A stretch of 35,048 bases of DNA from the NCBI GenBank assembly GCA_027483405.1, contig JAIXUU010000369.1, positions 1-35,048 of the forward strand. Reading direction: 5' to 3'. Made by a program: the position numbers and the translations under genes. This DNA comes from Planctomyces sp. GTDB taxonomy: Bacteria; Planctomycetota; Planctomycetia; Planctomycetales; Planctomycetaceae. This document shows positions 1-7,701 of the stretch, piece by piece (position 1 is the first letter of the stretch; every line of letters starts with the position of its first letter). The notes beneath the pieces were generated by a model. The model saw only the letters and a list, made by a program, of their open reading frames with translations. It was not told where the DNA came from and did no database searches.

Positions 1-1109
1 ACCTGCGCGATAGTGCTCTCCTGGGATTGCCCTGCCAGCACTCGACTCGCACTGATCACCACCTGATAGCCATAGCGAGCCGTCTCCTGAGGATGCTCCT
101 GTGCACTGGCTTCCTGGGGCTTGATGAACAGCCACTGGCATAAGCCACTCACAAAGGTCGCATGTGGCAGCGGAGTGATCGGTCGGTCATACCATAAGTG
201 AACACTTGAAATGGGTGCGGCTTCAAATTGCCTCGTGTGCGCGATGATCTCCGCCAGCGGGTTCTCATCAGGAAAGATTTCCCCCAATCGATACCACGGA
301 AGCGCCACAATCATTTCCCCCGTGGGAATCATGCGCGAATCACGCATTGTCAGGCCCGTGACTCGCCAGCCATTGGCCTGTGAATATGGATGATTCACGT
401 TACAAAGCTCGACTTTTGCGACACCTTGCCCCACTTCCACCAGCCCGTGGTTGGCTTCGAGATATTGCCGCACGGGCCCAGCCCAGAGTTCTTCCAGCGG
501 CTGCTGTGGAATCTCCACCACCCAGCCCTGCGGGTTCCGCAAGAAACCATCGACAAACACCTTCCGCGCCTGCTGCAGACCAATCCGATCCAGCGACTCC
601 GAAAGGGCACTGACCAGCACCACATTCCAGAAGTGATCAATCACCCGTGGTGGCTGATGTTGGCTCTTGAGCCCGTCGGCAAACGAGATCGCTGTTTCCG
701 TGGCGACTGCCAATCGCGACAACGCACGGCCCAGCGCCAGTTTTTCTGATATTGAAAGATAACTCAGCCGGAAGAATGCGCCCGCCAGATGCAGTGGAGC
801 CGGGAGGCGACTGGCGGCAAACTTCGTCATCTCCCCCTGGGGGCCAAAAAAGTAAAGTTCCCGCGCAGGTTCAAAGTGCTGCCGAATCCCCGTCATCTTG
901 CAGAAGCGAAAGAAGTTCGTGCAACAGCCCATGGCCACATGCTGGCAGTTATCGATCGCTTCACCCGTGACTTGATCGCGAAAGGAACTTGCCCGGCCAC
1001 CCAGCCTTGGACGCGATTCGAGGAGCCTGATGGGCACCTTGTGATGCACCAGCGCAGCGGCAGCCGCCATGCCTGCCAGCCCGCCACCCACAATTGTCAC
1101 TCGCTCCAC
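1..1109 (-). CDS. hpnE: HpnE-like squalene-associated FAD-dependent desaturase (3' end missing)
   Basis: The minus frame stays open from GTG 1109 to the left edge, about 369 residues, with the C-terminus outside the window. The N-terminus has the dinucleotide-binding Rossmann motif VGGGLAG (residues 7-13) and an acidic residue ending the second strand (E31, in LLESRPRLGGR). These are followed by IDNCQHVAMGCCTNFF (52-67), the DxxQHVxxGC signature I associate with HpnE, hydroxysqualene dehydroxylase, which with HpnC and HpnD makes squalene for hopanoids or related polyprenoids. This motif argues against protoporphyrinogen oxidase, a common misannotation of the family and tempting here because hemC lies 1.1 kb away. 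GGGAG about 10 bases upstream supports the GTG start; I see no in-frame ATG just upstream. It is divergent from comF. No HpnC or HpnD is in the window. Confident at family level. Confidence 0.82.
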   Translation of the reverse strand, partial: MERVTIVGGGLAGMAAAAALVHHKVPIRLLESRPRLGGRASSFRDQVTGEAIDNCQHVAMGCCTNFFRFCKMTGIRQHFEPARELYFFGPQGEMTKFAASRLPAPLHLAGAFFRLSYLSISEKLALGRALSRLAVATETAISFADGLKSQHQPPRVIDHFWNVVLVSALSESLDRIGLQQARKVFVDGFLRNPQGWVVEIPQQPLEELWAGPVRQYLEANHGLVEVGQGVAKVELCNVNHPYSQANGWRVTGLTMRDSRMIPTGEMIVALPWYRLGEIFPDENPLAEIIAHTRQFEAAPISSVHLWYDRPITPLPHATFVSGLCQWLFIKPQEASAQEHPQETARYGYQVVISASRVLAGQSQESTIAQ

Positions 1110-1259
1110 AGTGATTGCTCTCCCTGGCGAAGTCGCCTGGTGTTGAACCCCATTTGTTTCCGCAAGATTGTAGCGTATGCCGATCCATCGCGAGCGAAAC
1201 CGCCAGCCATGGGCAAATTTTGATTGCGAGAGCCACCGCTGCATTGTCGAATCCCGTGT

Positions 1260-2084
1260 ATGGATCAATCCTCCCAACACCAGAAACTCACCAACCCGCG
1301 ACTGCACCGCTGGAGCCGCACGTTGCGTGATTGGCTTTTTCCACCGGCGTGTGCTCTTTGCCATCAGGAAAGTGAGCCATCGACCAGTCATGCGGGCGGC
1401 TCATTTTGCCACGAATGTCGCGAGCAGTTGCATGCCGCCAGTGCCTGGTATTGCCCGCGATGTGGTGCTGTGGTCGGGCCTTATTCGGCCACCCATGAAG
1501 GCTGCATTCATTGCCGCAACGACCGGCTCGCCATGCAGCATGTCTGGTCGATCGGGAATTACGAACCACCTCTCTCACAGGCGATCTCTCGCGCCAAGCA
1601 GGGAGATCTCGCTTTGATTCAAGGCTTGACGGAACTCTTCTGGGAGATCCATGGCCTGGCGATAATCGCGTGGCAGCCCGATCTGGTGATTCCCGTTCCC
1701 GTACAGTGGATTGATCGACTGACGAGAAGTCGCATTCCCACTGATGAACTGGCTCTGCTGATCAGCCAGCGGTTGCAAGCAAAGCTCCTGCTGAGGGCTT
1801 TGCGAAAGCCACGACGCACCATCCCGCAGCATCAGCTTTCCGGGAAAGAGCGACGGAAAAACATTCGTCTGGCCCATCAGGCTGGCTGGCGAACACGCTT
1901 CACCAGCCAGAAAGTCTTGCTGGTTGATGATGTCCTCACGACAGGCAGTACAGCCAACGATTGCATTCGCGCGTTGCAAGCCAGCGGCTCCGGCCCGGTG
2001 GCGGTGGCTGTCTGGGGTCGCGGAATCGGTCAACAGCATACCCCACATCCTCAAGATGAGGCCTCATCGATCCCGCCCATCTGA
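1260..2084 (+). CDS. comF: ComF family protein (double zinc ribbon + phosphoribosyltransferase fold)
   Basis: A 274-residue protein. The N-terminus carries four CxxC pairs (C31/C34, C50/C53, C65/C68, C82/C85), enough for two zinc ribbons. The C-terminal half ends in the PRPP-binding loop VLLVDDVLTTGSTA (219-232), the hallmark of type I phosphoribosyltransferase folds, preceded by DLVIPVPVQW and the LSGKERRKNI segment usual in ComF. In competent bacteria ComF acts in the cytoplasm during uptake of transforming DNA; here only family membership is visible and no other competence gene is near. ATG 1260 is chosen because the homologous part starts right after it; a TTG at 1224 would add 12 residues. 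Neither start has a strong Shine-Dalgarno. Divergent from hpnE, 128 bases before hemC. Confidence 0.85.
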   Translation: MDQSSQHQKLTNPRLHRWSRTLRDWLFPPACALCHQESEPSTSHAGGSFCHECREQLHAASAWYCPRCGAVVGPYSATHEGCIHCRNDRLAMQHVWSIGNYEPPLSQAISRAKQGDLALIQGLTELFWEIHGLAIIAWQPDLVIPVPVQWIDRLTRSRIPTDELALLISQRLQAKLLLRALRKPRRTIPQHQLSGKERRKNIRLAHQAGWRTRFTSQKVLLVDDVLTTGSTANDCIRALQASGSGPVAVAVWGRGIGQQHTPHPQDEASSIPPI

Positions 2085-2212
2085 GTCGATTCGAACCCAC
2101 TTTTTCCCAGTGATCATTTCAGCGACAACGGACAATCCTGCCGAACTCGATTACACTGTGATCTACTGTTTCAACGGTCGCACGGTCTTAATTTGCTGAG
2201 AATGACCTTCCC

Positions 2213-3169
2213 ATGCCTGTACTTCGAATTGCCACGCGTGCGAGTCAGCTTGCACTCTGGCAGGCCAATTTTGTTGCGGATTCCTTACGATCGCTCGATC
2301 CTGAAGTCACTGTCGAGCTCGTGCATGTCACCACGACGGGTGATCGAGTTCAGAGTGAACCTTTGCGTCAATTTGGCGGGCAGGGCGTCTTTACTCGCGA
2401 AGTTCAGGCAGCGCTGCTCGATGGCCGAGCCGATATTGCAGTCCATAGCCTCAAAGATCTGCCGACTGTTCCCAAAGCCGGGCTGGAACTCGCCGCTGTT
2501 CCTGCGAGGGCACCGGTGGCCGATGCGCTGTTGTTACCCACAGGTCATTCCGGCCCCGCTTCGCTCGCCACGTTGCCTCGTGGCGCTCGGATAGGGACAG
2601 GCAGCCCCCGCCGGCAGGCACAGCTCTTGAGAATTCGCCCCGATCTGGTTTGCACCGAAGTTCGCGGCAACCTCGACACACGCATCAGAAAGCTCGATGC
2701 CGGTGAGTATGAAGGACTGGTTCTGGCGGTGGCTGGATTATCCCGCTTAGGCTGGAGTGATCGCATCTCGCTGATTCTTGAACCTCCCACGATGTTTCCG
2801 GCGGCTGGTCAGGGAGCCCTGGGATTAGAATGCCGCTCTGGGGATGAAGCGACGATCCGCTGGGTCAGCCAATTGGAAGATCGCCAGACACGACTGGCCG
2901 TGGATGCCGAGCGTGCCGTTCTGCGAACCTTGGAAGCGGGTTGCCATGCTCCCGTGGGGACGTGGGCCACTTGGAAAACGCCGGAAACTCTTCATCTGGA
3001 AGCGATTCTCATTGCACCCGATGGTTCAGAAACGTTAGCAGCTGCAAGTTCAATGCATCGGCCACTTGCTCAATACGGCGGTGCGAACGCTCTGGATGCC
3101 GCTCATGAACTCGGGGCGAACGTGGCCCACCTGCTGCTGAAACAAGGTGCCTCGCGGTATCTAGTGTGA
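2213..3169 (+). CDS. hemC: Porphobilinogen deaminase (hydroxymethylbilane synthase)
   Basis: A 318-residue cytoplasmic enzyme that condenses four porphobilinogen units into hydroxymethylbilane in tetrapyrrole synthesis. Visible family marks are the opening IATRASQLALWQA (6-18), HSLKD with the catalytic aspartate D82, GTGSPRRQAQL (128-138), EVRGNLDTRIRKLD (149-162), and LEAGCHAPVG (240-249), whose C244 should carry the dipyrromethane cofactor. Length and motif order are normal. The ATG 2213 start gives the usual N-terminus; the upstream bases are TGCTGAGAATGACCTTCCC, without a strong Shine-Dalgarno. Tetrapyrroles also feed cobalamin, which the NrdJ of this window needs, but no other hem or cob gene is present here. 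The call is firm. Confidence 0.96.
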   Translation: MPVLRIATRASQLALWQANFVADSLRSLDPEVTVELVHVTTTGDRVQSEPLRQFGGQGVFTREVQAALLDGRADIAVHSLKDLPTVPKAGLELAAVPARAPVADALLLPTGHSGPASLATLPRGARIGTGSPRRQAQLLRIRPDLVCTEVRGNLDTRIRKLDAGEYEGLVLAVAGLSRLGWSDRISLILEPPTMFPAAGQGALGLECRSGDEATIRWVSQLEDRQTRLAVDAERAVLRTLEAGCHAPVGTWATWKTPETLHLEAILIAPDGSETLAAASSMHRPLAQYGGANALDAAHELGANVAHLLLKQGASRYLV

Positions 3170-3356
3170 GATCGAGCCGTCAAACGCCGGGCCGTTGTAG
3201 CCATGTTCTCAGCTTCAGCGGCTGAAAGGGACGCTCTTAATGATCTCAAGGATTTTCGTTGACGGTGCTTACTAATACGGTTAGCGTCCAGGAGTTCATT
3301 GCTCACAGCGCTGGCGAGCATTTGATCCAAGACTCACCTGTCCCTGGGAGTACTTC

Positions 3357-4421
3357 ATGGATCTGCGCGCAGCGACTGCCTTCTGGCCCGAATTCAGCGT
3401 GATTCCCAAGCTGGCCTCCGTGCTGATCAGCAGCCTGCTGATCCTCTCAGCCGCTTTGAAATCGTATCAGTCACTGCACGATCTCCTCTATTTCGAGCCA
3501 GCCTGGAGTGCGAGCGCTTTCGAGCTCTTTTCGGTCTCAATCCTCGTCTTTGTCGCCACTCTGGTTCTGACCAACTTTCAATCCCGCGAGGTCTGGATCC
3601 TGGCGGCACTCCTGATGACGATCCTGGCGGCTTTTGCACTCTCGGCAGCACTCGCGGGGGAAACGACCTGCGGCTGCTTCGGAAAACTGAGCTTTCGCCC
3701 GTGGAGTATCGTGATTCTCGATGTCAGCATTATTGCGGTCTCCTATCTGTGTGCCATCGTTTCCAGGCCTCACTCGGGAAGTCTGTTGCGACCGGTGGCC
3801 CGAGCAGCGGGAGAATCGCTTCTCATGGTCACGCTGATGGTGCTGGCCATTGTCCTGGCGTTATCGATCAGTTGGCCGCATGCGATCTCAGCACAGGCGC
3901 TGACCAGCAGTCATCATCCCATCCCCGCCACGCCGATTGAACCCTCGGTGGAATGGGTCGAGGCCCGCATCCCTGTCCGCAATGTGCGCAGCACACCTGT
4001 GGCGATCGTCGGTAAAGAATCTGTTTGCGGCATCATTCTCGTGACACCGATTCCGCTCGTCATTCCCGCTCAGGAAACGATCTTCCTTGAGATGAAGTTA
4101 AAACTTTTTCCGCATGCCCAACGGGGCGATGGCTCGCTGGCGCTATTCATTGCCGATGAGTCTCACAATGGAGCAGAACTCGTCAACTCTTCTTCGTTCA
4201 GCGAGCTGAATGCGGTCAAGTCTCCCGGCCCGATTCAAAGTCCTTCGGCCGAAGCACAGCCTGTGACTGAAACAGTGAACTTGACCACGCTCCATCAGCA
4301 GCGGCTGCGCCAGGAGCGGCTCGTCTTTTCCGTGGTTCGAGCCTCGCCACCACAAGAGACCATGGCCGAGAAATCGAATGAGACCAGTGCAGAGAAGTTG
4401 ACAGGTGATTCTGTTCGCTAG
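3357..4421 (+). CDS. MauE/DoxX-like membrane protein with CGCFG motif and exported C-terminal domain
   Basis: A 354-residue protein with several membrane segments in the first half: about 15-36, 56-76, 79-100 and 118-137, and a further one near 155-175. TTCGCFGKL (C105, C107) lies between the third and fourth. This CGCFG loop is typical of MauE/DoxX-type redox-associated membrane proteins, which in the methylamine dehydrogenase system assist disulfide formation on a Cys-rich subunit. The second half (about 180-354) is hydrophilic, presumably outside the membrane, and ends in a charged tail after QERLVFSVVRASPP. ATG 3357 follows GGGAG by six bases. The next gene, 37 bases on, encodes a secreted eight-cysteine protein, which suggests a redox partner. 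A 35-codon relic of a second copy lies at 7061-7168. Family level is fairly sure; the substrate is inferred. Confidence 0.72.
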   Translation: MDLRAATAFWPEFSVIPKLASVLISSLLILSAALKSYQSLHDLLYFEPAWSASAFELFSVSILVFVATLVLTNFQSREVWILAALLMTILAAFALSAALAGETTCGCFGKLSFRPWSIVILDVSIIAVSYLCAIVSRPHSGSLLRPVARAAGESLLMVTLMVLAIVLALSISWPHAISAQALTSSHHPIPATPIEPSVEWVEARIPVRNVRSTPVAIVGKESVCGIILVTPIPLVIPAQETIFLEMKLKLFPHAQRGDGSLALFIADESHNGAELVNSSSFSELNAVKSPGPIQSPSAEAQPVTETVNLTTLHQQRLRQERLVFSVVRASPPQETMAEKSNETSAEKLTGDSVR

Positions 4422-4458
4422 GTGTATTCGGAATGTTTTGGAAATCAAAGGAAAACGC

Positions 4459-4758
4459 ATGAAAAGACTCTTCTCACTATCCGCCATTTGCCTCTGTGTC
4501 TGTGCGATCGCGCTGATCGCGAGCGTCTCTGCTGATGATCCTGTGAACGAAGAACCTGGCGATGATCCAACGACTTATGATAATCCTTCATGTAAAAACC
4601 CTTCGTATCATTGTCAACAGAGGGCGCGTCCCTGCAATCTTGGTAATCCGGAAATTTGCGGCGATCCGGTACCGCCAGCAACGGATTGCACCTGTGTTCC
4701 CACTCATGAACCAGAACCGACTCCCAATACGCCAGCCTGTTTCTGTCGAGCCACATGA
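4459..4758 (+). CDS. Secreted eight-cysteine small protein (copy 1)
   Basis: A 99-residue protein. Residues 1-25 form a signal peptide (basic MKRLF, hydrophobic core, cleavage probably after SVSA). An acidic stretch with DD, EE and GDD follows, then eight cysteines: C45, C52, C59, C67, C77, C79, C94, C96. The spacing C-x6-C-x6-C-x7-C-x9-C-x-C-x14-C-x-C and the local motif CNLG-x3-ICG recur in the protein at 7218-7529, so the two are homologous. An even number of cysteines in an exported protein suggests up to four disulfides. AAAGGAAAA lies just upstream of ATG 4459, and the downstream ATG gives a proper signal peptide whereas the longer frame from 4405 does not. It sits directly behind the MauE/DoxX-like gene. 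I do not recognise a named family; function unknown. Confidence 0.75.
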   Translation: MKRLFSLSAICLCVCAIALIASVSADDPVNEEPGDDPTTYDNPSCKNPSYHCQQRARPCNLGNPEICGDPVPPATDCTCVPTHEPEPTPNTPACFCRAT

Positions 4759-4885
4759 CGCGGCACACAGCAATAATGTATGCGAGTATGTCTATGTCAT
4801 TGCTGGTTGTATATTAACAACTCACCTCATAGATAATTGTTCGTTAAGTATCCGATCATTTTCACATTTAAATTGAGAGGTATCC

Positions 4886-5908
4886 ATGTGGCCACAATTG
4901 ATAGTGCTTCTGGCTTTAGTCTTAAGTCATATCGTGTGGCCATTTCATCAAGACATCCTGGCTGGCGACAATCGCGGAACAGCCAGCAGCTACAATTCAA
5001 GCTGGACACCAGAAAAACTCTATGAATGGTGGCAGATCCCTGCGATTCCAGATCGCTTTCAGGTGCGTATTTATGGCACATACCTACAAAACCCGGATAA
5101 GCAAGAAAGCACTAAAACAATCAACTCGGAGATGGGGGTTATGAAAAGCTATATGTGTGGAATCGATGAAATCGATGCCACATACCCTAAAACTGGAAAA
5201 ACCACTTTTTTAACAATGGCGAATCCCCATTATTCATGCAGTCTGGAGCGAATCAAATCTGAGCGTTGGGTCGCCAGGGCGCTCAAAATCAGAAAAGATA
5301 ATGACACGACCAATGTCGTCAATAACCTTTGTGATCGTATTCTCCGAAACCACTGGGGAATGAATATTGGAGTGCACAGACGACTGATTGAACCTGGAGT
5401 CTCTTTGAAACAACTTCCGAATGAAATCTGGAACAATGAGGAGGTGGAAGTGCTTGATGTCACATTCCCTCTGCTTCCTGAAAAAGAAAAAAATCCTTAT
5501 CAACCTGCAAACACGCCGGATCATGCCAGGGTTTACATTTCCCCAGAGCGTTCGTATTGGCCTGTACGCATCGATTATACGCTCGATTATAAATATGAAG
5601 GAGTCCCTTTTCATCGCGAGATCACGGTGGCCTTCGAAGACTGGCAGGAGATCGATGGACAAGTCGTACCACTCCGTAACAAAACCTGGGATCATGGAGC
5701 GCCGACTGTTAAATACCTTCCCAGTGGCGATTGCCTCATGGATGTTTCCAACTGGGACGCCCCCTTCCCCATGGAACAGGCGTATTTGACTTATTACGGC
5801 TTGCCAGAACCGGAGGGGATCTCCCGGGGAATGAGTTGGTGGTGGTGGGTGGTGATCGTTGCTCTGGGATTGGGCGTCATCTTCTTCTGGCGAAAACTTA
5901 GAGCATGA
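4886..5908 (+). CDS. Exported tail-anchored paralog A (YYGLPEPEG family)
   Basis: A 340-residue protein. An N-terminal signal peptide (about 1-27, ending near DILA) is followed by WWQIPAIPDRFQ and a long exported region. A pattern of beta strands, EVEVLDVTFP then HARVYISPERSYWPVRIDY then EDWQEIDGQVVPLR, recalls the LolA/LolB-like half-barrel, but this is only a resemblance. The end is AYLTYYGLPEPEGISRGMSWWWW, a 20-residue membrane span and the basic tail RKLRA. The end is therefore probably anchored with a short cytoplasmic tail. GAGAGG lies five bases before ATG 4886. The stop overlaps the next paralog as ATGAGC, so translation is probably coupled. The base composition looks AT-richer than that of the flanking housekeeping genes. 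No named family recognised. Confidence 0.8.
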   Translation: MWPQLIVLLALVLSHIVWPFHQDILAGDNRGTASSYNSSWTPEKLYEWWQIPAIPDRFQVRIYGTYLQNPDKQESTKTINSEMGVMKSYMCGIDEIDATYPKTGKTTFLTMANPHYSCSLERIKSERWVARALKIRKDNDTTNVVNNLCDRILRNHWGMNIGVHRRLIEPGVSLKQLPNEIWNNEEVEVLDVTFPLLPEKEKNPYQPANTPDHARVYISPERSYWPVRIDYTLDYKYEGVPFHREITVAFEDWQEIDGQVVPLRNKTWDHGAPTVKYLPSGDCLMDVSNWDAPFPMEQAYLTYYGLPEPEGISRGMSWWWWVVIVALGLGVIFFWRKLRA

Positions 5909-6058
5909 GCAGCATCCAGCGCTTCTCAATAAACTCATTAGCAATCGTCTGCATTTCTCTGTTGTCATCGCAGATTAGCGCGGCCCGTGATGACAATTCT
6001 CCAAAATCTTTAACTACTGAATCGCTTTTCGATCGCTGGAAGCTTCCAGCGCTTCCGG
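5750..6058 (+). repeat. 309-bp direct repeat, copy 1
   Basis: This segment covers the 3' end of paralog A and the 5' end of paralog B. It recurs with scattered substitutions at 6751-7059, an exact 1001-base offset with no visible indel. Identity is highest over the YYGLPEPEG and membrane-span codons. Confidence 0.9.
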
Positions 6059-6909
6059 ATCGTTTCCAGCTTGAGGTGAAGCGCACCATTCGTCTGAATC
6101 CGGAGAATCCGCAGGATCAGCGAGTCGCTACCACCATTGGACGTTACAAGTTCCAACCAGGGTATTATGTCTGTGAATCTCCCTCGCCTACTGGTGCAAC
6201 TAGTACAATAACCAGGCTCGTGATCTGTAATCCAGAGTATGCCGCTATGCTGCAAAAAATCGATAGTGGTCGCTGGGTCGTCAAAAGGCTGTCGCCAGGG
6301 CGAAATCATCCGCCGGAACTGACGGTCAACCCCAAAGCGATGCTCTCTCAGCATTCTGGTACAAATGTAGGTATTCGCAATCGTCTGAAAGAACCTGGTG
6401 TTTCCATCACCAAAACGTGGACGGAGAACTGGAATGGCGAAGAAGTCGATGTGCTGGATGTCGCCTTCCCCGAAGCTTCAGAAGAGCAAAAGATAGGCAA
6501 GGGGCCGATCGACTTTCCTCACTCGGCACGACTGTATTTCACAAAGTCAGAAACGTCTGGCCCTGCGCGAATGGAGTTTGAATTGAAATACACACTCGAC
6601 GGAAAAGACTATGTAAGGCCCCTTTCCTTTTCTTATAGTGAACCAAGTAAGGTTGGCGATTTTACACTTCCGTTGAAGTTTGAGGCGTGGCAATTATGGA
6701 GGATCTCCAGGAATGACATTCCCAGCGAGACAGCAGAATTAAACGTTGGCAACTGGGACACCCCCTTCCCCATGGAGCAGGCGTATTTAACTTATTACGG
6801 CTTGCCAGAACCGGAGGGGATCTCCCGGGGAATGAGTTGGTGGTGGTGGGTGGTGATCGTTGCTCTGGGATTGGGTGTCTTCTTCTTCTGGCGAAAACTT
6901 AGAGCATGA
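5905..6909 (+). CDS. Exported tail-anchored paralog B (YYGLPEPEG family)
   Basis: A 334-residue paralog of the preceding gene, starting inside its stop codon (four-base overlap). It has a signal peptide (about 1-27, ending SQISA), then DRWKLPALPDRFQ, NPEYAAMLQKIDSGRWVVKRL, RLKEPGVSITK, NGEEVDVLDVAFP, and the same terminal YYGLPEPEG, WWWW membrane span and RKLRA tail. The middle differs considerably from paralog A, yet the last 150 bases of the two genes are almost identical, and its first 150 bases are almost identical to the start of the broken copy at 6906. This pattern, constant ends with a variable middle, suggests recombination or gene conversion among copies. Probably exported and membrane-anchored; biochemical role unknown. 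Confidence 0.8.
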   Translation: MSSIQRFSINSLAIVCISLLSSQISAARDDNSPKSLTTESLFDRWKLPALPDRFQLEVKRTIRLNPENPQDQRVATTIGRYKFQPGYYVCESPSPTGATSTITRLVICNPEYAAMLQKIDSGRWVVKRLSPGRNHPPELTVNPKAMLSQHSGTNVGIRNRLKEPGVSITKTWTENWNGEEVDVLDVAFPEASEEQKIGKGPIDFPHSARLYFTKSETSGPARMEFELKYTLDGKDYVRPLSFSYSEPSKVGDFTLPLKFEAWQLWRISRNDIPSETAELNVGNWDTPFPMEQAYLTYYGLPEPEGISRGMSWWWWVVIVALGLGVFFFWRKLRA

Positions 6910-7059
6910 GCAACATCCAGCGTTTCTCAACAAATTCATTAGCAATCGTCTGCATTTTTCAATTGGTGTTGCAGATTAGTGCGGCCCGTGATGACAATTC
7001 TCCAAAACCTTTAATTATTGAATCGCTTTTGGATCGCTGGAAGCTTCCCGCACTTCCGG
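6751..7059 (+). repeat. 309-bp direct repeat, copy 2
   Basis: Second copy of the element at 5750-6058, here covering the 3' end of paralog B and the 5' end of the broken paralog. Similarity stops abruptly after CTTCCGG at 7059, the point where the paralog reading is replaced by a MauE-like 3' end. Confidence 0.9.
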
Positions 7060-7060
7060 C
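6906..7060 (+). pseudogene. 5' fragment of a third YYGLPEPEG-family paralog (C)
   Basis: The frame opens at ATG 6906, overlapping the stop of paralog B by four bases. Its first 50 or so codons match the start of B closely (MSNIQRFSTNSLAIVCIF, then SAARDDNSP, then DRWKLPALP). The match ends at 7059, after which the frame runs 17 foreign codons to a stop at 7110-7112. The rest of the gene, about 280 codons including the YGLPEPEG tail, is missing. If translated it would give a 68-residue exported peptide with no anchor. I read it as the left side of a deletion. Confidence 0.8.
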
Positions 7061-7168
7061 GATGCTACCAGTCGTCAAAGAGTCCGCCTGGAGCGGATTG
7101 AGTTTTCCGTGATTCGTGCTCCGGTCTCTCCCACCGCCACCTCTGTGTCGAGGTTGGCCATCCGCTGA
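7061..7168 (+). pseudogene. 3' fragment of a second MauE/DoxX-like gene
   Basis: In the frame beginning at 7061 the sequence reads DATSRQRVRLERIEFSVIRA and continues to TGA 7166-7168, 35 codons in all. It aligns with the end of the MauE/DoxX-like protein at 3357-4421, whose matching part is QQRLRQERLVFSVVRASPP. The shared core ER-(L/I)-x-FSV-(V/I)-RA sits at the same distance from the C-terminus, and an eight-Cys gene follows 49 bases later, as one follows the intact copy after 37 bases. Position and sequence together make a decayed second MauE-like gene the best explanation. The similarity is short, so a profile comparison should confirm it. Confidence 0.65.
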
Positions 7169-7217
7169 AGGGATTGTCTCTGAACGAAGAGTTTGTCACT
7201 CAACTAGGAAACTTGCC

Positions 7218-7529
7218 ATGCGAAGATTTTTCACCCTCGGTTTCGCCTGCTTTTGCCTCTCGACCGCCGCCTTCATCACGAGCGTTTGGGCCGATGACGG
7301 AGAATCGGAAGAAGGAGGTGGAGAAACTACCATTAACGATCTCTGCACCTTACCCTCATTGGACTGCAATAATCGAGGGTCAGCTAGTAATGGCGGTTTA
7401 ATGAATGCGTGTCACCTTGGTGCCGCGGGTATCTGTGGAAATGGCGTTAACCCTGGAACCAACTGCAATTGCGTCACAGCCCTGACATCCACAATTTCAA
7501 GAACAGACTGCTTCTGCGAGGTGAAATAG
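7218..7529 (+). CDS. Secreted eight-cysteine small protein (copy 2)
   Basis: A 103-residue protein with a signal peptide (MRRFF, hydrophobic core, probable cleavage after SVWA), an acidic and glycine-rich stretch, and eight cysteines: C43, C50, C65, C73, C83, C85, C98, C100. The spacing C-x6-C-x14-C-x7-C-x9-C-x-C-x12-C-x-C matches copy 1 except in two loops. CHLG-x3-ICG and NCNCV correspond to CNLG-x3-ICG and DCTCV in copy 1. Start ATG 7218 follows AACTAGGAAACTTGCC, where AGGA is a fair Shine-Dalgarno. Because only the cysteine framework and a few residues are conserved between the copies, a structural, disulfide-held role is likely. Function unknown. Confidence 0.75.
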   Translation: MRRFFTLGFACFCLSTAAFITSVWADDGESEEGGGETTINDLCTLPSLDCNNRGSASNGGLMNACHLGAAGICGNGVNPGTNCNCVTALTSTISRTDCFCEVK

Positions 7530-7623
7530 GCAAAGCCTAGTAGAGTGCACACCCGCTTGGAAAAGTCGAATTCGATTGCCATGCGATGTAATCATCTTCG
7601 CTTAAACATATCGACAGCGCATT

Positions 7624-7661
7624 GATCGCCCGGAATCGCTCAGCTTCGATTCCGGGCGATC
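7624..7661. repeat. Perfect 15-bp inverted repeat (hairpin)
   Basis: GATCGCCCGGAATCG at 7624-7638 pairs perfectly with 7647-7661 across an eight-base loop. It lies between the second eight-Cys gene and paralog D. No T-run follows (a C-run does, at about 7674-7682), so it is not a classical intrinsic terminator. It could attenuate or protect the transcript between the two genes. Confidence 0.6.
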
Positions 7662-7701
7662 CTCACATTCTCTCCCCCCCCCTACAACAAGGTTTCGCAC
7701 C

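Noticed and set aside
1-1109. Protoporphyrinogen oxidase near hemC
   Set aside because: The DNCQHVAMGC motif fits HpnE better; nearness to hemC is not enough.
5817-5908. Standard PEP-CTERM assignment for the YGLPEPEG tails
   Set aside because: The PEP letters match, but the wider context (YYGLPEPEG, eight residues before the span, WWWW) differs from typical PEP-CTERM and no exosortase is in the window.
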